The notes beneath the pieces are model-generated. The model was not told where the DNA came from and made no database searches. It worked only from the letters and a program-made list of their open reading frames with translations. From Siphonodentalium dalli (taxonomy: Eukaryota; Mollusca; Scaphopoda; Gadilida; Siphonodentaliidae): a stretch of 64,000 nucleotides of DNA. The position numbers were made by a program, and so were the translations under genes. The number at the start of each line of letters is the position of its first letter. Position 1 is the stretch's first letter. The stretch is taken from assembly GCA_032622095.1 (NCBI GenBank), contig CP136067.1, positions 60,954,893 through 61,018,892 of the forward strand. The letters are read 5' to 3'. Positions 44,754-54,945 of this stretch are shown here, in pieces.

Positions 44754-46640
44754 TAGGATAGGATAGGATAACTTTATTCACAATATGCACATATAGCAAA
44801 CATATTATCAACAATAAATACAGGTATGTTGTATATTGCTCGGGAATAATATAGCCCTGCCAGGCTGCCTTCCTGCCATCCCCGGTGGTACTAGTACAGC
44901 TATGATTGTTTAATGATTGCGTATGTGAGCGCTCATCTCCATGCAAGTGCACAGACTATATTGTCTCATGCGGAAATACTATCAAGGGTGAGTTTACATA
45001 CATGTTGAATTTATGGGTACCAACCTGGACCATTGTTGATAACGATAACTAAAATATTTTGTGCGGTTCACCAGGAAGGCAATTTGTGAGTGAATTGTTT
45101 GGGAAATATCACGTATCTGGGAGTCATTAATTGTCATGAATGCTGGGTTGTGGGTGAGTGTGTTGATATATGTATATAATTTACAATAGGTACACAATCG
45201 ATATGATTGCAGCATCTTAAACAGTGCAGTCCGGACATCCAACATTTTTACATTTCACATTTTCAGAATAGTTTTTTACCATGTTTGTTTTTAAGCACTT
45301 CCTAAATGAATGTCTTGTTTGTCTTGTTTGTCTTGTTTGTCTTGTTTGGCTCGAAGTGTATTCCTCTTCTAGATTGTTCCATGTGGTTGTGATAATGTGG
45401 TAGTTTTTGGTGTTTCTAAGGCTATGGGTTTTGGTTGTCTTCTGTATTTGTATTAGTTCACTTTTTGAACATTATTTCAAAAGATTCAGGCAGACTGTCA
45501 TAAAACCATTCATGCATAAAGACTGACAAATGAAAAGTGTGAAGGTTGCATATATATTCAAAATATTCTCCCTTTTGAAGAGTCGTTCAGTATGGCTTCT
45601 ATACGTTTTGTTGCATATGGTCCTTAACGCCTGTTTTTGCAGAAGAAACATATATCTTTACCTCGGGGACATGTCCCCAGACCTGAATACCATAACCAAA
45701 GTGGCTTTGGATCAATGCATAATATTATGTTTTCATAACTTTACTTGGGGAATAAATGCTTCACTTTATTAATGCAGTGTGCTGCATGTGAAATTTTCTA
45801 ACAAACTATGGATATATGTTTTTTAAATGTCAGGTTCTCATCAATATGGATGCCAAGGAATTTTGTAGACGATTCTTGTCCAAGATACCCTATCTGATGT
45901 TATCTGCAGTGTTGTTTTCCATTTAATTTCAGTGTGTTCCATTTTTGTTGTTGTTTTGGGGATGGATGAGCATATAGTTACTCTTGTTGATATTTATAGA
46001 AAGCTTGATACAGCAGCACCAGTTATTTTGCCCAACTCGATTGTGACATAATTTTTGGACTAAGGCTTCATTTTTTACACTTGTGAAAAGTGTTGTATCA
46101 TTGGCATAAGATTGAATTTTCATATATTTGACATAATTATTGTTAACATATATTAAAAAAAATATCGGAGCCTTGGGGTACCCCAAATATAATTTCTCTG
46201 AGTTTAGAGGCATTCCCACAGTAGTCGACGTTTTGATGTCTGTCATCTAAAGTAGCTATGGAACCATGATTTTGCCACACCTCTGATACCATAACGGTCA
46301 AGTTTGGATATTAAAATGACATGACTGATCATATCAAATGCATTAGACAAGTCTATGAATAAAGCTAGGGTTGAGTCTCATGTTGGTTTATCATTACTTT
46401 TCGCCACATGGTCTAATAAATGAATAATGGGATGAAATGTTGAGTGATTTAGACGAAATCCATTTTGGTGATTGTATAGTATTTCAAATTCTTTTAGAAA
46501 ATCTACACGTTGTTTTTGCATTAGTTTTTCAAGCAGTTTTGAATGATAGCATTTGTCATGTTCAGAGAAGTAGATTTATTCAGATTTACTCAGGTCATTA
46601 CTCAGGACCAGTCCTTCGATTTTGAGGCGCGCACGGATCT
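44754..46640 (-). pseudogene. Fossil non-LTR retrotransposon (CR1/Jockey-like reverse transcriptase)
   Basis: On the - strand, from high to low coordinates, decayed reverse-transcriptase blocks appear in the expected order: a His-Ser-Thr block ('IIHLLDHVAKSND', about 46390), the first catalytic block ('LALFIDLSNAFDMISHVIL', about 46320), 'RYGIRGVAKSW' (about 46270), 'FFLIYVNN' and the YxDD-type box, here reading YANDTTLF (about 46105), 'KLSININKSNYML' (about 45975), then 'YGIQVWG' (about 45690) and 'FEPNK..EVLKNK' (about 45300). Stops and frameshifts separate the blocks, and an Asp-to-Asn change lies in the catalytic box. The 3' end is a TATCC microsatellite (44754-44770) after 'AATAAAGTT', a typical LINE tail. 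It is inactive. Confidence 0.8.
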
Positions 46641-47700
46641 AAAAACCAGCGAGTTATTAAATGCGCACGCCAAAAATTTCAAATGCGCGCCTCGGAATTT
46701 GCAACCAGTGAGATTTTAACAAACAACACACCAATGGTTAAACGCCAACAAGACTATTCACCATATATCTTTCTCAGCAGTGATGACGTTGATTACGAAC
46801 CTGGTAACAAAGATCAAAGCGGCGTCTTTCGCACTCAATGATTGGGGTGACACCTCGTCACAACTGCTGCACGTGCGAGTTCCCGCAAAAAGTTTGTCAA
46901 TTCTTTGGCGGCCTCGTTTGATGTTTCGGCATGCGGGATTCGCCGATTCATTTGATTACTATAGATTAGGGTTTTATATATAACTGTATCATCATTCATG
47001 TCGGATAGTGACTCAACAAGATCTCATGACGATACGCAGGGAAGTCGGAGGGTTTGTGTAATATTGTGAGCGAAAGGACACCCCTTTCGTACTAACCCCA
47101 GCTCCTGCCTTGGGCAGTCGGCGTTGACCTACGGTCATCGATATTAGGCCCATAAAAATAGCTATTCAATTCGGAATGGATGCTATTCAATTACAATAAT
47201 TGACTAGCTATATACTAATCAAAATTTTTAAAGTATAATTTGCTCCCTGGCAATCTGATTCCAGTGAATCTGATTGAGGTAACGAATCGGATTCCACTTC
47301 CGAGTTTGAAGCTTTAATCGAGTCTGATGAGCATACGCTCTCAGACGCGGAAGTCGACTAATTACCGTGATCAGATTCACCGGGATTGCGGATTGTTGAT
47401 GTTATTATCATGTGGACTATTGTACAATATAAACATATGTTTTTATGTCTGTTTCTGTTGCCACACTTGGAATTATATGTGTGTATCATTATACTTGTGT
47501 TTGTCTTTATTCAGTAATCATTTCATTGATGTTAATTTGAATTGTGCTCCCTCAAAAAAGGCGAGCGCAAATCCCAAAAGCTCCGAGCGATATATCGCGC
47601 ACCTACGTTTTCCAAATTCGAAGGACTGCAGGACACATAATAAAAAGAGTTTGGGTCCCAAAGTTTATCACTCAGTGGAACACAATAGGATACAGGTATA
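46615..47700. other. CpG-rich island with acidic open segments
   Basis: CpG-dense relative to the flanks ('GAGGCGCGCACGG' near 46624, with a partial inverted match 'ATGCGCGCCTC' near 46684). A + strand ATG at about 47000 opens MSDSDSTRSHDDTQGSRR and soon stops. Another frame at 47285-47360 reads NESDSTSEFEALIESDEH. A third open stretch (47327-47704) ends near a possible donor. Acidic Ser/Asp-rich stretches occur at N-termini of some transposases, but no catalytic motif is present. Either a decayed young element or a promoter region. Confidence 0.4.
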
Positions 47701-47734
47701 TTAAATAATATGAGTTCTTGTCATCCATTTTCTA

Positions 47735-48075
47735 TGAACTGACTTCTACCCATTTAATTAGTAACTTTTTAAGCAGGACAGTTCCAATCCTTGTATTCCA
47801 TAGTGATGCATTTTAGATAGAAAAAATTGATAGGATACCATGCCTAAAGGCTATCAAAAGTTAAATAAATGTTGAAAGTGTAGAATCTCTTTCAGACTGT
47901 TGAATTTTTCCTGGTATGTATTTTAGCAAATGGGTTGAGTTGCGTGTGGGCATTGTGAGAACCATATTGATTTTCATGCAATATATCAAATCAGTTTATA
48001 GCCTGTTCAATAAACTCAGATTTTAGGGTCAACCTAGAACAAATTTGAACTAAGTTGATTTTTATTCCATCTTCT
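47735..48075 (-). pseudogene. Second LINE reverse-transcriptase fragment
   Basis: The - strand translation, with stops and shifts, gives 'FIEQAIN.FDILHENQYG', then 'KIHTRKNSTV' and 'STL(S)(T)F(I)', then 'FRHGILS' and 'MEYKDW', matching the QFGFR/ST and AFD..H blocks of non-LTR reverse transcriptases. It lies in the same orientation as the fossil at 44754-46640 but duplicates its domain, so it is a separate copy. Confidence 0.6.
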
Positions 48076-48079
48076 GGAA

Positions 48080-49250
48080 TATAATATCCTCTATAACATA
48101 TCTAAAATCTGCTGTGACCGCTCATTTCTTTTTATATCTACAACATCAAAATTCACTGCAGTATGAGAGCTATTAATAGAGCACTGGGTAAAATGTGTAG
48201 TTTCATATTGTCCATGTCTTAAAATACTTGTCATAGTTTTCTCCAGTCAAGTGATGAAACACAAATATTTCGCTTTTATCACAATAATGCATGGTGGTAT
48301 ACTATGGACTCAATTTATCAAAATGCAAAGGAGTACCATAGACTGTCTTCAATAAATTCTCAACTCAAACAAAATTGCCTAAATACTCTGTGGCAGAGAC
48401 TGTCATTATACCTGGAAATTATATTTGCTTATATTCCCATTTTCCACATATAAGTGAAAAATTCTACTTTTTTGCAACCACATCACCACGTTTACCCCTT
48501 TTCCCTAATGCTACACATATCTGCTGCACACAAAACTATTAATAGCAACATTGAGTGAATGGTCAACTTAGAAATATTAGCTTTAAAAGCTGATGACCTG
48601 TTATTTAGCCCAAGTACATGGGTGGCAATGGTAAGATATTTTCAAACAATATGATACTGAAAACTAATATTGTGCATTGTGTGGTAGCATATTTCCATTG
48701 TAAACTGCCGTCTGAAGTAATTTGAACACAATTGTCTTCTAATTAAGAAACCAGTTTGATAGCAGCATGACAATTAGTCTTAAATAAAATGTACGATGTA
48801 CTGTATCTTCGATCTGGTGAGATGGGTTGGGGTGCTAATCTATTGAAGAGATGAGTGTTTCTTTACAGTATAATCAGCATTACAACATACGTGTATGGTT
48901 TATTATCACGAAGAGTGTTGAAAATTCTGGAAATGTAATCTAGTATTTACACCACAAGGGTGTGCACTTCAGTTTCTGCATTACATTCAATAATTAATCA
49001 TTATTCTAAATGAAACCACCACACACTGTGTGTCGAATAATTACTTTGTGTGTTGAATGTCCAAAACTATTTTTTCTGGCCCGACTGCTGATGTGTTCTA
49101 AGCAGAAAATCTGAACTTTAAAGATGTTGTTGGGTTTAACTTGTATTGCAGTGACTGATAAATCATTCAGATGGATCTGTTTTAATGATATGTGTACCTA
49201 TAAAGATATTTAACAACATACTTGTAAATTACCAATACTTATTTTCACTT
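48080..49250. other. No feature recognised
   Basis: AT-rich. It may include further decayed LINE sequence between the fragments at 47.7 and 49.6 kb, but no block was identified. Confidence 0.35.
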
Positions 49251-49254
49251 CTAG

Positions 49255-49401
49255 GTGGTTACCAAATATGTTGCTTTCGTCGTAGCATGGCTTGGCGTTG
49301 CTGCCATTTTAACATTTATTAATTGCATAAATTTCTGTTCTTATTGTCGCTCTATTCACTCCCATACTCTAATTTCACACAAACTGGTATATATCGGATA
49401 G
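49255..49401 (+). CDS. Open segment with a predicted membrane helix; possible terminal exon
   Basis: An acceptor-like 'TTATTTTCACTTCTAG' precedes 48 open codons and a TAG. The start reads VVTKYVAFVVAWLGVAAIL, followed by TFINCINFC, which together would make one transmembrane helix with Cys at its end. It lies between two - strand LINE fragments, which lowers the chance of a host exon. A donor-like 'CTG|GTATAT' precedes the stop as an alternative. Family unknown. Confidence 0.22.
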   Translation: MVTKYVAFVVAWLGVAAILTFINCINFCSYCRSIHSHTLISHKLVYIG

Positions 49402-49624
49402 AGGAGTATGGCATACAGTGCCGTACTGTGACACTGATGAAAGATATTCACAAGGCCGGAAAATGGGCATTTTAAAATTCTCTGTAAACAAATTTCTCAA
49501 AGTGGATTTTAGCAGATTTTGGATATGTTATAGAGGATATATTCCTCTTCAAAATGGATTAAAAACCAACTTAGTCCAAATTATTTCTAGATCAATCCTT
49601 TTATCGACCAGACTATTAATGATG

Positions 49625-49925
49625 ACAACCTAATAGCATCATGATTTTACGAGTAGGTTAAAAATTAAAAAAAGAAGGAAGAATGCTGATAGTTATTAAA
49701 GTATTGTGAGCCTCCATTTATGAAAATGGGTATCACCTTGGCTATTTTCATTGAGTCAGGAATTGTTCCAGTACTGATAGATAACTTAGAGCTGTGTTTA
49801 ATTCAGAAAAGGATTAATTCACTTGAGAAATTTTGAAGAGAATCCATGAACATCAATGATAGTTTTGATTTTGACATTATTTGCCACCACAATAAATTAT
49901 AGTTCCATAGTTTCATCAATCCAGA
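49625..49925 (-). pseudogene. LINE reverse-transcriptase N-terminal fragment
   Basis: The - strand reads SISTGTIPDSMKIAKVIPIF, then 'GGSQYFNNYQ', the conserved start of non-LTR reverse transcriptases (normally ending in NYRPIS). A stop interrupts the frame upstream of this block. It may be the 5' continuation of the fragment at 47735-48075, separated by about 1.5 kb of later insertion, or an independent copy. The 15-bp minisatellite starts at its upstream edge. Confidence 0.65.
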
Positions 49926-49935
49926 ATTTATTGGC

Positions 49936-52030
49936 ATATTCGCCAGTAAGATATTCGTCAGTGAGCTATTCACCAGTGAGATATTCTCCAGTGAGATATT
50001 CACCAGTGAGATATTCCACAGTGAGATATTCCCCAGTGAGATATTCCCCAGTGAGATATTCCCCAGTGAGATATTCCCCAGTGAGATATTCCCCAGTGAG
50101 ATATTCCCCTGTGAGATATTCCCCAGTGAGATATTCCACAGTGAGATATTCACCAGTGAGATATTCGCCAGTAAGATATTCGTCAGTGAGCTATTCACCA
50201 GTGAGATATTCTCCAGTGAGATATTCACCAGTGAGATATTCCACAGTGAGATATTCCCCAGTGAGATATTCCCCAGTGAGATATTCCCCAGTGAGATATT
50301 CACCAGTGAGATATTCCCCAGTGAGATATTCCCCTGTGAGATATTCCCCAGTGAGATATTCCACAGTGAGATATTCCCCAGTGAGATATTCACCAGTGAG
50401 ATATTCCCCAGTGAGATAATCACCAGTGAGATATTCACCAGTGATATATTCCCCTGTGAGATATTCCCCAGTGAGATATTCCCCAGTGAGATATTCACCA
50501 GTGAGATAATCACCAGTGAGATATTCACCAGTGAGATATTCCCCAGTGAGATATTCTCCATTGAGATATTCACCAGTGAGATATTCCCCAGTGAGATATT
50601 CCCCAGTGAGATATTCACCAGTGAGATATTCCCCAGTGAGATATTTACCAGTGAGATAATCACCAGTGAGATATTCCCCAGTGAGATATTCTCCAGTGAG
50701 ATATTCCCCAGTGAGATATTCACCAGTGAGATATTCACCAGTGAGATATTCACCAGCGAAATATTCCCCAGCGAGATATTCCCCAGTGAGATATTCACCA
50801 GTGAGATAATCACCAGTGAGATATTCCCCAGTGAGATATTCACCAGTGAGATATTCCCCAGTGAGATATTCCCCTGTGAGATATTCCCCAGTGAGATATT
50901 CCACAGTGAGATATTCCCCAGTGAGATATTCACCAGTGAGATATTCCCCAGTGAGATATTCACCAGTGAGATATTCCCCTGTGAGATATTCCCCAGTGAG
51001 ATATTCCCCAGTGAGATATTCACCAGTGAGATAATCACCAGTGAGATATTCACCAGTGAGATATTCCCCTGTGAGATATTCCCCAGTGAGATATTCTCCA
51101 TTGAGATATTCACCAGTGAGATATTCCCCAGTGAGATATTCACCAGTGAGATATTCCCCAGTGAGATATTCACCAGTGAGATATTCACCAGTGAGATATT
51201 CCCCAGTGAGATATTCTCCAGTGAGATATTCCCCAGTGAGATATTCACCAGTGAGATAATCACCAGTGAGATATTCCCCAGTGAGATATTCACCAGTGAG
51301 ATATTCCCCAGTGAGATATTCCCCTGTGAGATATTCCCCAGTGAGATATTCCACAGTGAGATATTCCCCAGTGAGATATTCACCAGTGAGATATTCCCCA
51401 GTGAGATATTCCACAGTGAGATATTCCCCTGTGAGATATTCCCCAGTGAGATATTCCCCAGTGAGATATTCACCAGTGAGATATTCACCAGTGAGATATT
51501 CCCCTGTGAGATATTCCCCAGTGAGATATTCTCCATTGAGATATTCACCAGTGAGATATTCCCCAGTGAGATATTCACCAGTGAGATATTCCCCAGTGAG
51601 ATATTCACCAGTGAGATAATCACCAGTGAGATATTCACCAGTGAGATATTCCCCAGTGAGATATTCTCCAGTGAGATATTCCCCAGTGAGATATTCACCA
51701 GTGAGATATTCTCCAGTGAGATATTCACCAGTGAGATATTCACCAGCGAAATATTCCCCAGCGAGATATTCCCCAGTGAGATATTTACCAGTGAGATAAT
51801 CACCAGTGAGATATTCCCCAGTGCAATATTCCCCAGTGAGATATTCACCAGTGAGATAATCACCAGTGAGATATTCACCAGTGAGATATTCCCCAGTGCA
51901 ATATTCCCCAGTGAGATAATCACCAGTGAGATAATCACCAGTCAGATATTCCCCAGTGCAATATTCTCCAGTGAGATATTCACCAGTGAGATATTCACCA
52001 TCGAGATATTCACCAGTGAGATATTTGCCA
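49936..52030. repeat. 15-bp minisatellite, about 140 units
   Basis: The consensus unit is ATATTCNCCAGTGAG. Register is kept across the whole array (unit starts at 49936, 49981 and 51961 are all multiples of 15 apart). Main variants are N = C, A or T, 'CCTGTG', 'CACAGTG', 'CCATTGAG' and 'ATAATC'. Because 15 is a multiple of three, several frames stay open: YSPVR and IFTSE on +, NISLV/G and EYLTG on -. The 711- and 407-codon - strand ORFs and the + strand ones (49856-50419 and others) follow from this. The ATAATC variant introduces a TAA in the YSPVR frame, cutting it into blocks, two of which repeat at 225 bp (50816, 51041, 51266). Confidence 0.95.
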
Positions 52031-53440
52031 AAATGTTATCTGGATCATATTTTTTAGAAATTGATCACGAGGGCCTATACCCACAAACAATTCATTGAAT
52101 TATTCAGCTATTGAGTTATCATCTGCAACTCATTCATTCCCATGTAAGAAAGAAATAGACTGATTCTGGGTTATTCTTTTGTTTTAATCAAATTGCAAAG
52201 GAAGCCCCATATTTTTTTTCATGTTTGACTTAATACTTTGTTAAAACAGATTTTCATAATTTTGATATTTACCTAATCGCTTTACTTTATTTAATAGTTT
52301 GCATAGTAGATAGTTGAAATACAATTTGGTCTGAGCATGTTTTGGATGGAACACCATCCAGTCTGTTTGATAGGTGAAACTCCATCTAGTCTGTTTGATT
52401 TTAGGTGAACAACCATTTGGTCTGACCATATCATTCTTTTCAATCTGTATAATTCATGGTCAGGAATCAGTTGGTCTAAAGTTGATCACTAGCCCATAAT
52501 AAAGAGCCTGAATTTGAAAAAAATATACAGAAAAACAAGATAATTTCATAAAAGGACCCACGGCATAGTAATTTTATGGGAATTTAATGAGCATGTAACC
52601 AATTATGTTGTGAACATGATTATTCCCCATTTGCTCCAATAATTACATGGTAGTATTCTCTAACATTCTTACCAAAGTTATCAATTGAAGGATCCCTCTA
52701 AAAAAATATTTGGTCAGAATGTTAGCTAAGGAAACAATATTATTATTGAGGCATATTGGCGATTCAGTGTACATTGTATTTGGGGTATAATTAGTTTTAT
52801 CCTAATCAACATGAAATTACATGTGCATGGAGGTGCTTGTCCTTCATAAGAAATTGCTTTGTTTTTTCTGTATTGTCATAAAATCTGCCATTTTTATTTC
52901 AACATGTATCCCTTGCTAAGCACACATTTCCTACATCATTGTTGTAAACACTTGTATTGTATTTAGTAACACTTGCTATAATTTTAGCTTTCTTGAGCTG
53001 TAAAATATCTGACTGGCCTCTCATACAATATTCTGAATGAGATTTATCTTTATATGAAGCAATAAATTATTTCAACAATTATTTTCTTACATAAATTCAG
53101 TGTCTGCTCTAGAGAAGTATTATGGACACAGCAGCTTGGCTTTTTGTTTTCTGATTATTAAATGTATATTTCACTGGCATAAATTCCTCTCTCTCTCTTC
53201 TAAATTCTCGAAATTCAAAACTTGTCCCAAGAAATCAGTTTGTGAATATCTCACACATTTCAAGTTACCTGTGTTTACACATCAAATTCTTGATACCTAT
53301 CTAAAGTCATCCGCATATGTTTCCAAATGTAGTAATCTTGGCAAACTGTCTTGATTGGAATTTTGTATGAGAGATGCTGCACAATCATCACTTTTCCCCC
53401 ATTAACACCATCCACCTTTTTATTTGCTATACTAACCAAG
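52031..53440. other. No major feature; small duplication at 52340-52430
   Basis: AT-rich. Three loose ~35-bp restarts of '(C/T)CATC(C/T)AGTCTGTTTGAT' with 'AGGTGAA' lie at 52350-52430. No gene was recognised. Confidence 0.4.
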
Positions 53441-53455
53441 ATTTCTTTTCAATAG

Positions 53456-53625
53456 GTCTCAGAGACTCATTCACTCACCGAACCCTTGCTTCCTTCTGAT
53501 CAATCTTGCACCACTGATGTCGTAGCTGAGTATTTTTCCAATGTGTGCACTCCTGCTAACCCTCTTCTCACCGACTCTCTTAGTGTGGATGCTAGATTAG
53601 TTACCTGTCCACAACACCCTTCTCA
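53456..53625 (+). CDS. Open segment with exon-like or LINE-like character
   Basis: 'TTTCTTTTCAATAG' precedes an open frame starting VSETHSLTEPLLPSDQS, with DVVAEYFSNV in the middle, and ending ARLVTCPQHPSQ before 'GTACCAG'. GC content is clearly above the flanks. Segments like 'DVAEYFSNVFT' occur before the reverse-transcriptase domain of some LINEs, so this may be a retroelement remnant rather than a host exon. The frame runs on past the donor-like site to about 53683. Confidence 0.35.
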
Positions 53626-53761
53626 GGTACCAGTATATCTTGATATTGTGTCTGTAGCGTTGATGTCTGTCTGTACTTTTTAGCAGTGTTTGTCCTAAAT
53701 TATTGTTCCATTCAGATCTGATGGAGATTTTTAATGTTAAACATACATAATCCAAATTAAC

Positions 53762-53875
53762 GCTCCTAAATTACTATATATTTGGCTTCTAAATTACTAT
53801 TTATTTGGCTTCTAAATTACTATTTATTTGGCTCCTAAATTACTATTTATTTGGCTCCTAAATTACTATTTGTTT
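53762..53875 (+). repeat. 23-bp minisatellite, about five units
   Basis: 'GGCT(C/T)CTAAATTACTATTTA' recurs every 23 bp (for example 53784 and 53807). Confidence 0.85.
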
Positions 53876-53935
53876 TATTTATATAAAACAAATATTTTAC
53901 TTGAGTCGAGGAACCCACACGTCAAAGCTCAGAGT

Positions 53936-54152
53936 TACAGTAATGCTCTAATTAATCGACTTCTTAACCACAGCAGAATTATGGGTAATTTTTCAGGATT
54001 TAGTCGGAAATATGGCTAGTTGCCATTCATCGGAAAGCTCTCACTGAGAACTTTCCGATGAATGGCAACAAGCCATATTTCCGACTAAATCCTGAAAAGG
54101 TACCCATAATTCTGCTGTGGTTAAGAAGTCGATTAATTAGAGCATTACTGTA
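53936..54152. mobile_element. 217-bp near-perfect palindrome (foldback MITE)
   Basis: The arms pair from 'TACAGTAATGCTC' / 'GAGCATTACTGTA' at the outside to 'CATCGGAAAG' / 'CTTTCCGATG' at the inside, with a loop of about 15 bases centred on 54044. Only a few mismatches are visible. No terminal duplication was identified with confidence. It has no coding capacity. Confidence 0.85.
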
Positions 54153-54940
54153 TCAGATAGCAATTTTTGAAATCTGTTATTTTTCATCACTTGGAATATT
54201 TGGCGGCCTGGCAAGTATTTGATGAGCCCACCGACATACTCTCGATACCAAATTGCATTGAACAAAATGTTGATATATAACACGTTTTGGAAAATTTCAA
54301 GTGAGTGACGGAGATAAATGTTTAATTTCACAAGCGTTTGCTTCGAGCAAGAAAATTAACGAATGAGAATTAAAATGTCATATTCATTGAGAATCATAAA
54401 GATTTTGATGATAGTGATTATGGAATATAGTGAGGTCTGAGAATGGAGAATTTGGATGTGAGTTCAACATCTTATAAAAATATATAATTTGACTCAGATT
54501 GGTCATTGATCAACATATACAACATATACAGCATATACAACTGGGTAGTTGCAAAGACTTGTGTATGACATATTGGGGTAAGAGTTAACCCTTTCTTTCA
54601 AATGTCTGTTATTTGAAGCACATCCATGCATGCGAACATCAGTAGAAATGTCTTAGGCATTACATACCATAACATGTCTGAACATTCGAGAACTTGTAGA
54701 TATATTAAATTTGTGTTTTCCCTGAAAATGCAATAAAATACACTGAAATTGAAATATTTTCTTGTATATTCAGTAAAATTGAAGTTCAATTGTAGCCTTA
54801 TGAAAAGCATTTTAGTTTATTTCTGTCATAATTTGTGGTTTAAAAAAAATATGTTGTTAACTGATTTAGAAATGATTGTGAAAATCTTTTGCGAAAAATC
54901 CATTTAAGGAAAGGGATAATTTTTTATTTAGGTATCTCAG
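54153..54940. other. No feature recognised
   Basis: AT-rich flank of the satellite. 'GAGTTAACCCTTTCTTTC' at about 54582 resembles one end of a family D MITE, but no partner end was found. Short triplicate of 'CATATACAAC' at 54510-54542. Confidence 0.35.
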
Positions 54941-54945
54941 CTCAC

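Noticed and set aside
47000-47400. Acidic Ser/Asp-rich N-terminus of a transposase or host protein
   Set aside because: The open stretches are short, in different frames and end in stops, and no downstream catalytic region exists. Kept only as a CpG-rich island with a note.
49803-51938. 711-codon - strand ORF (NISLG repeats) and 407-codon ORF (EYLTG repeats)
   Set aside because: Both lie entirely or mostly in the 15-bp minisatellite, whose period keeps several frames open on both strands. No start context, signal or non-repetitive domain supports a gene.
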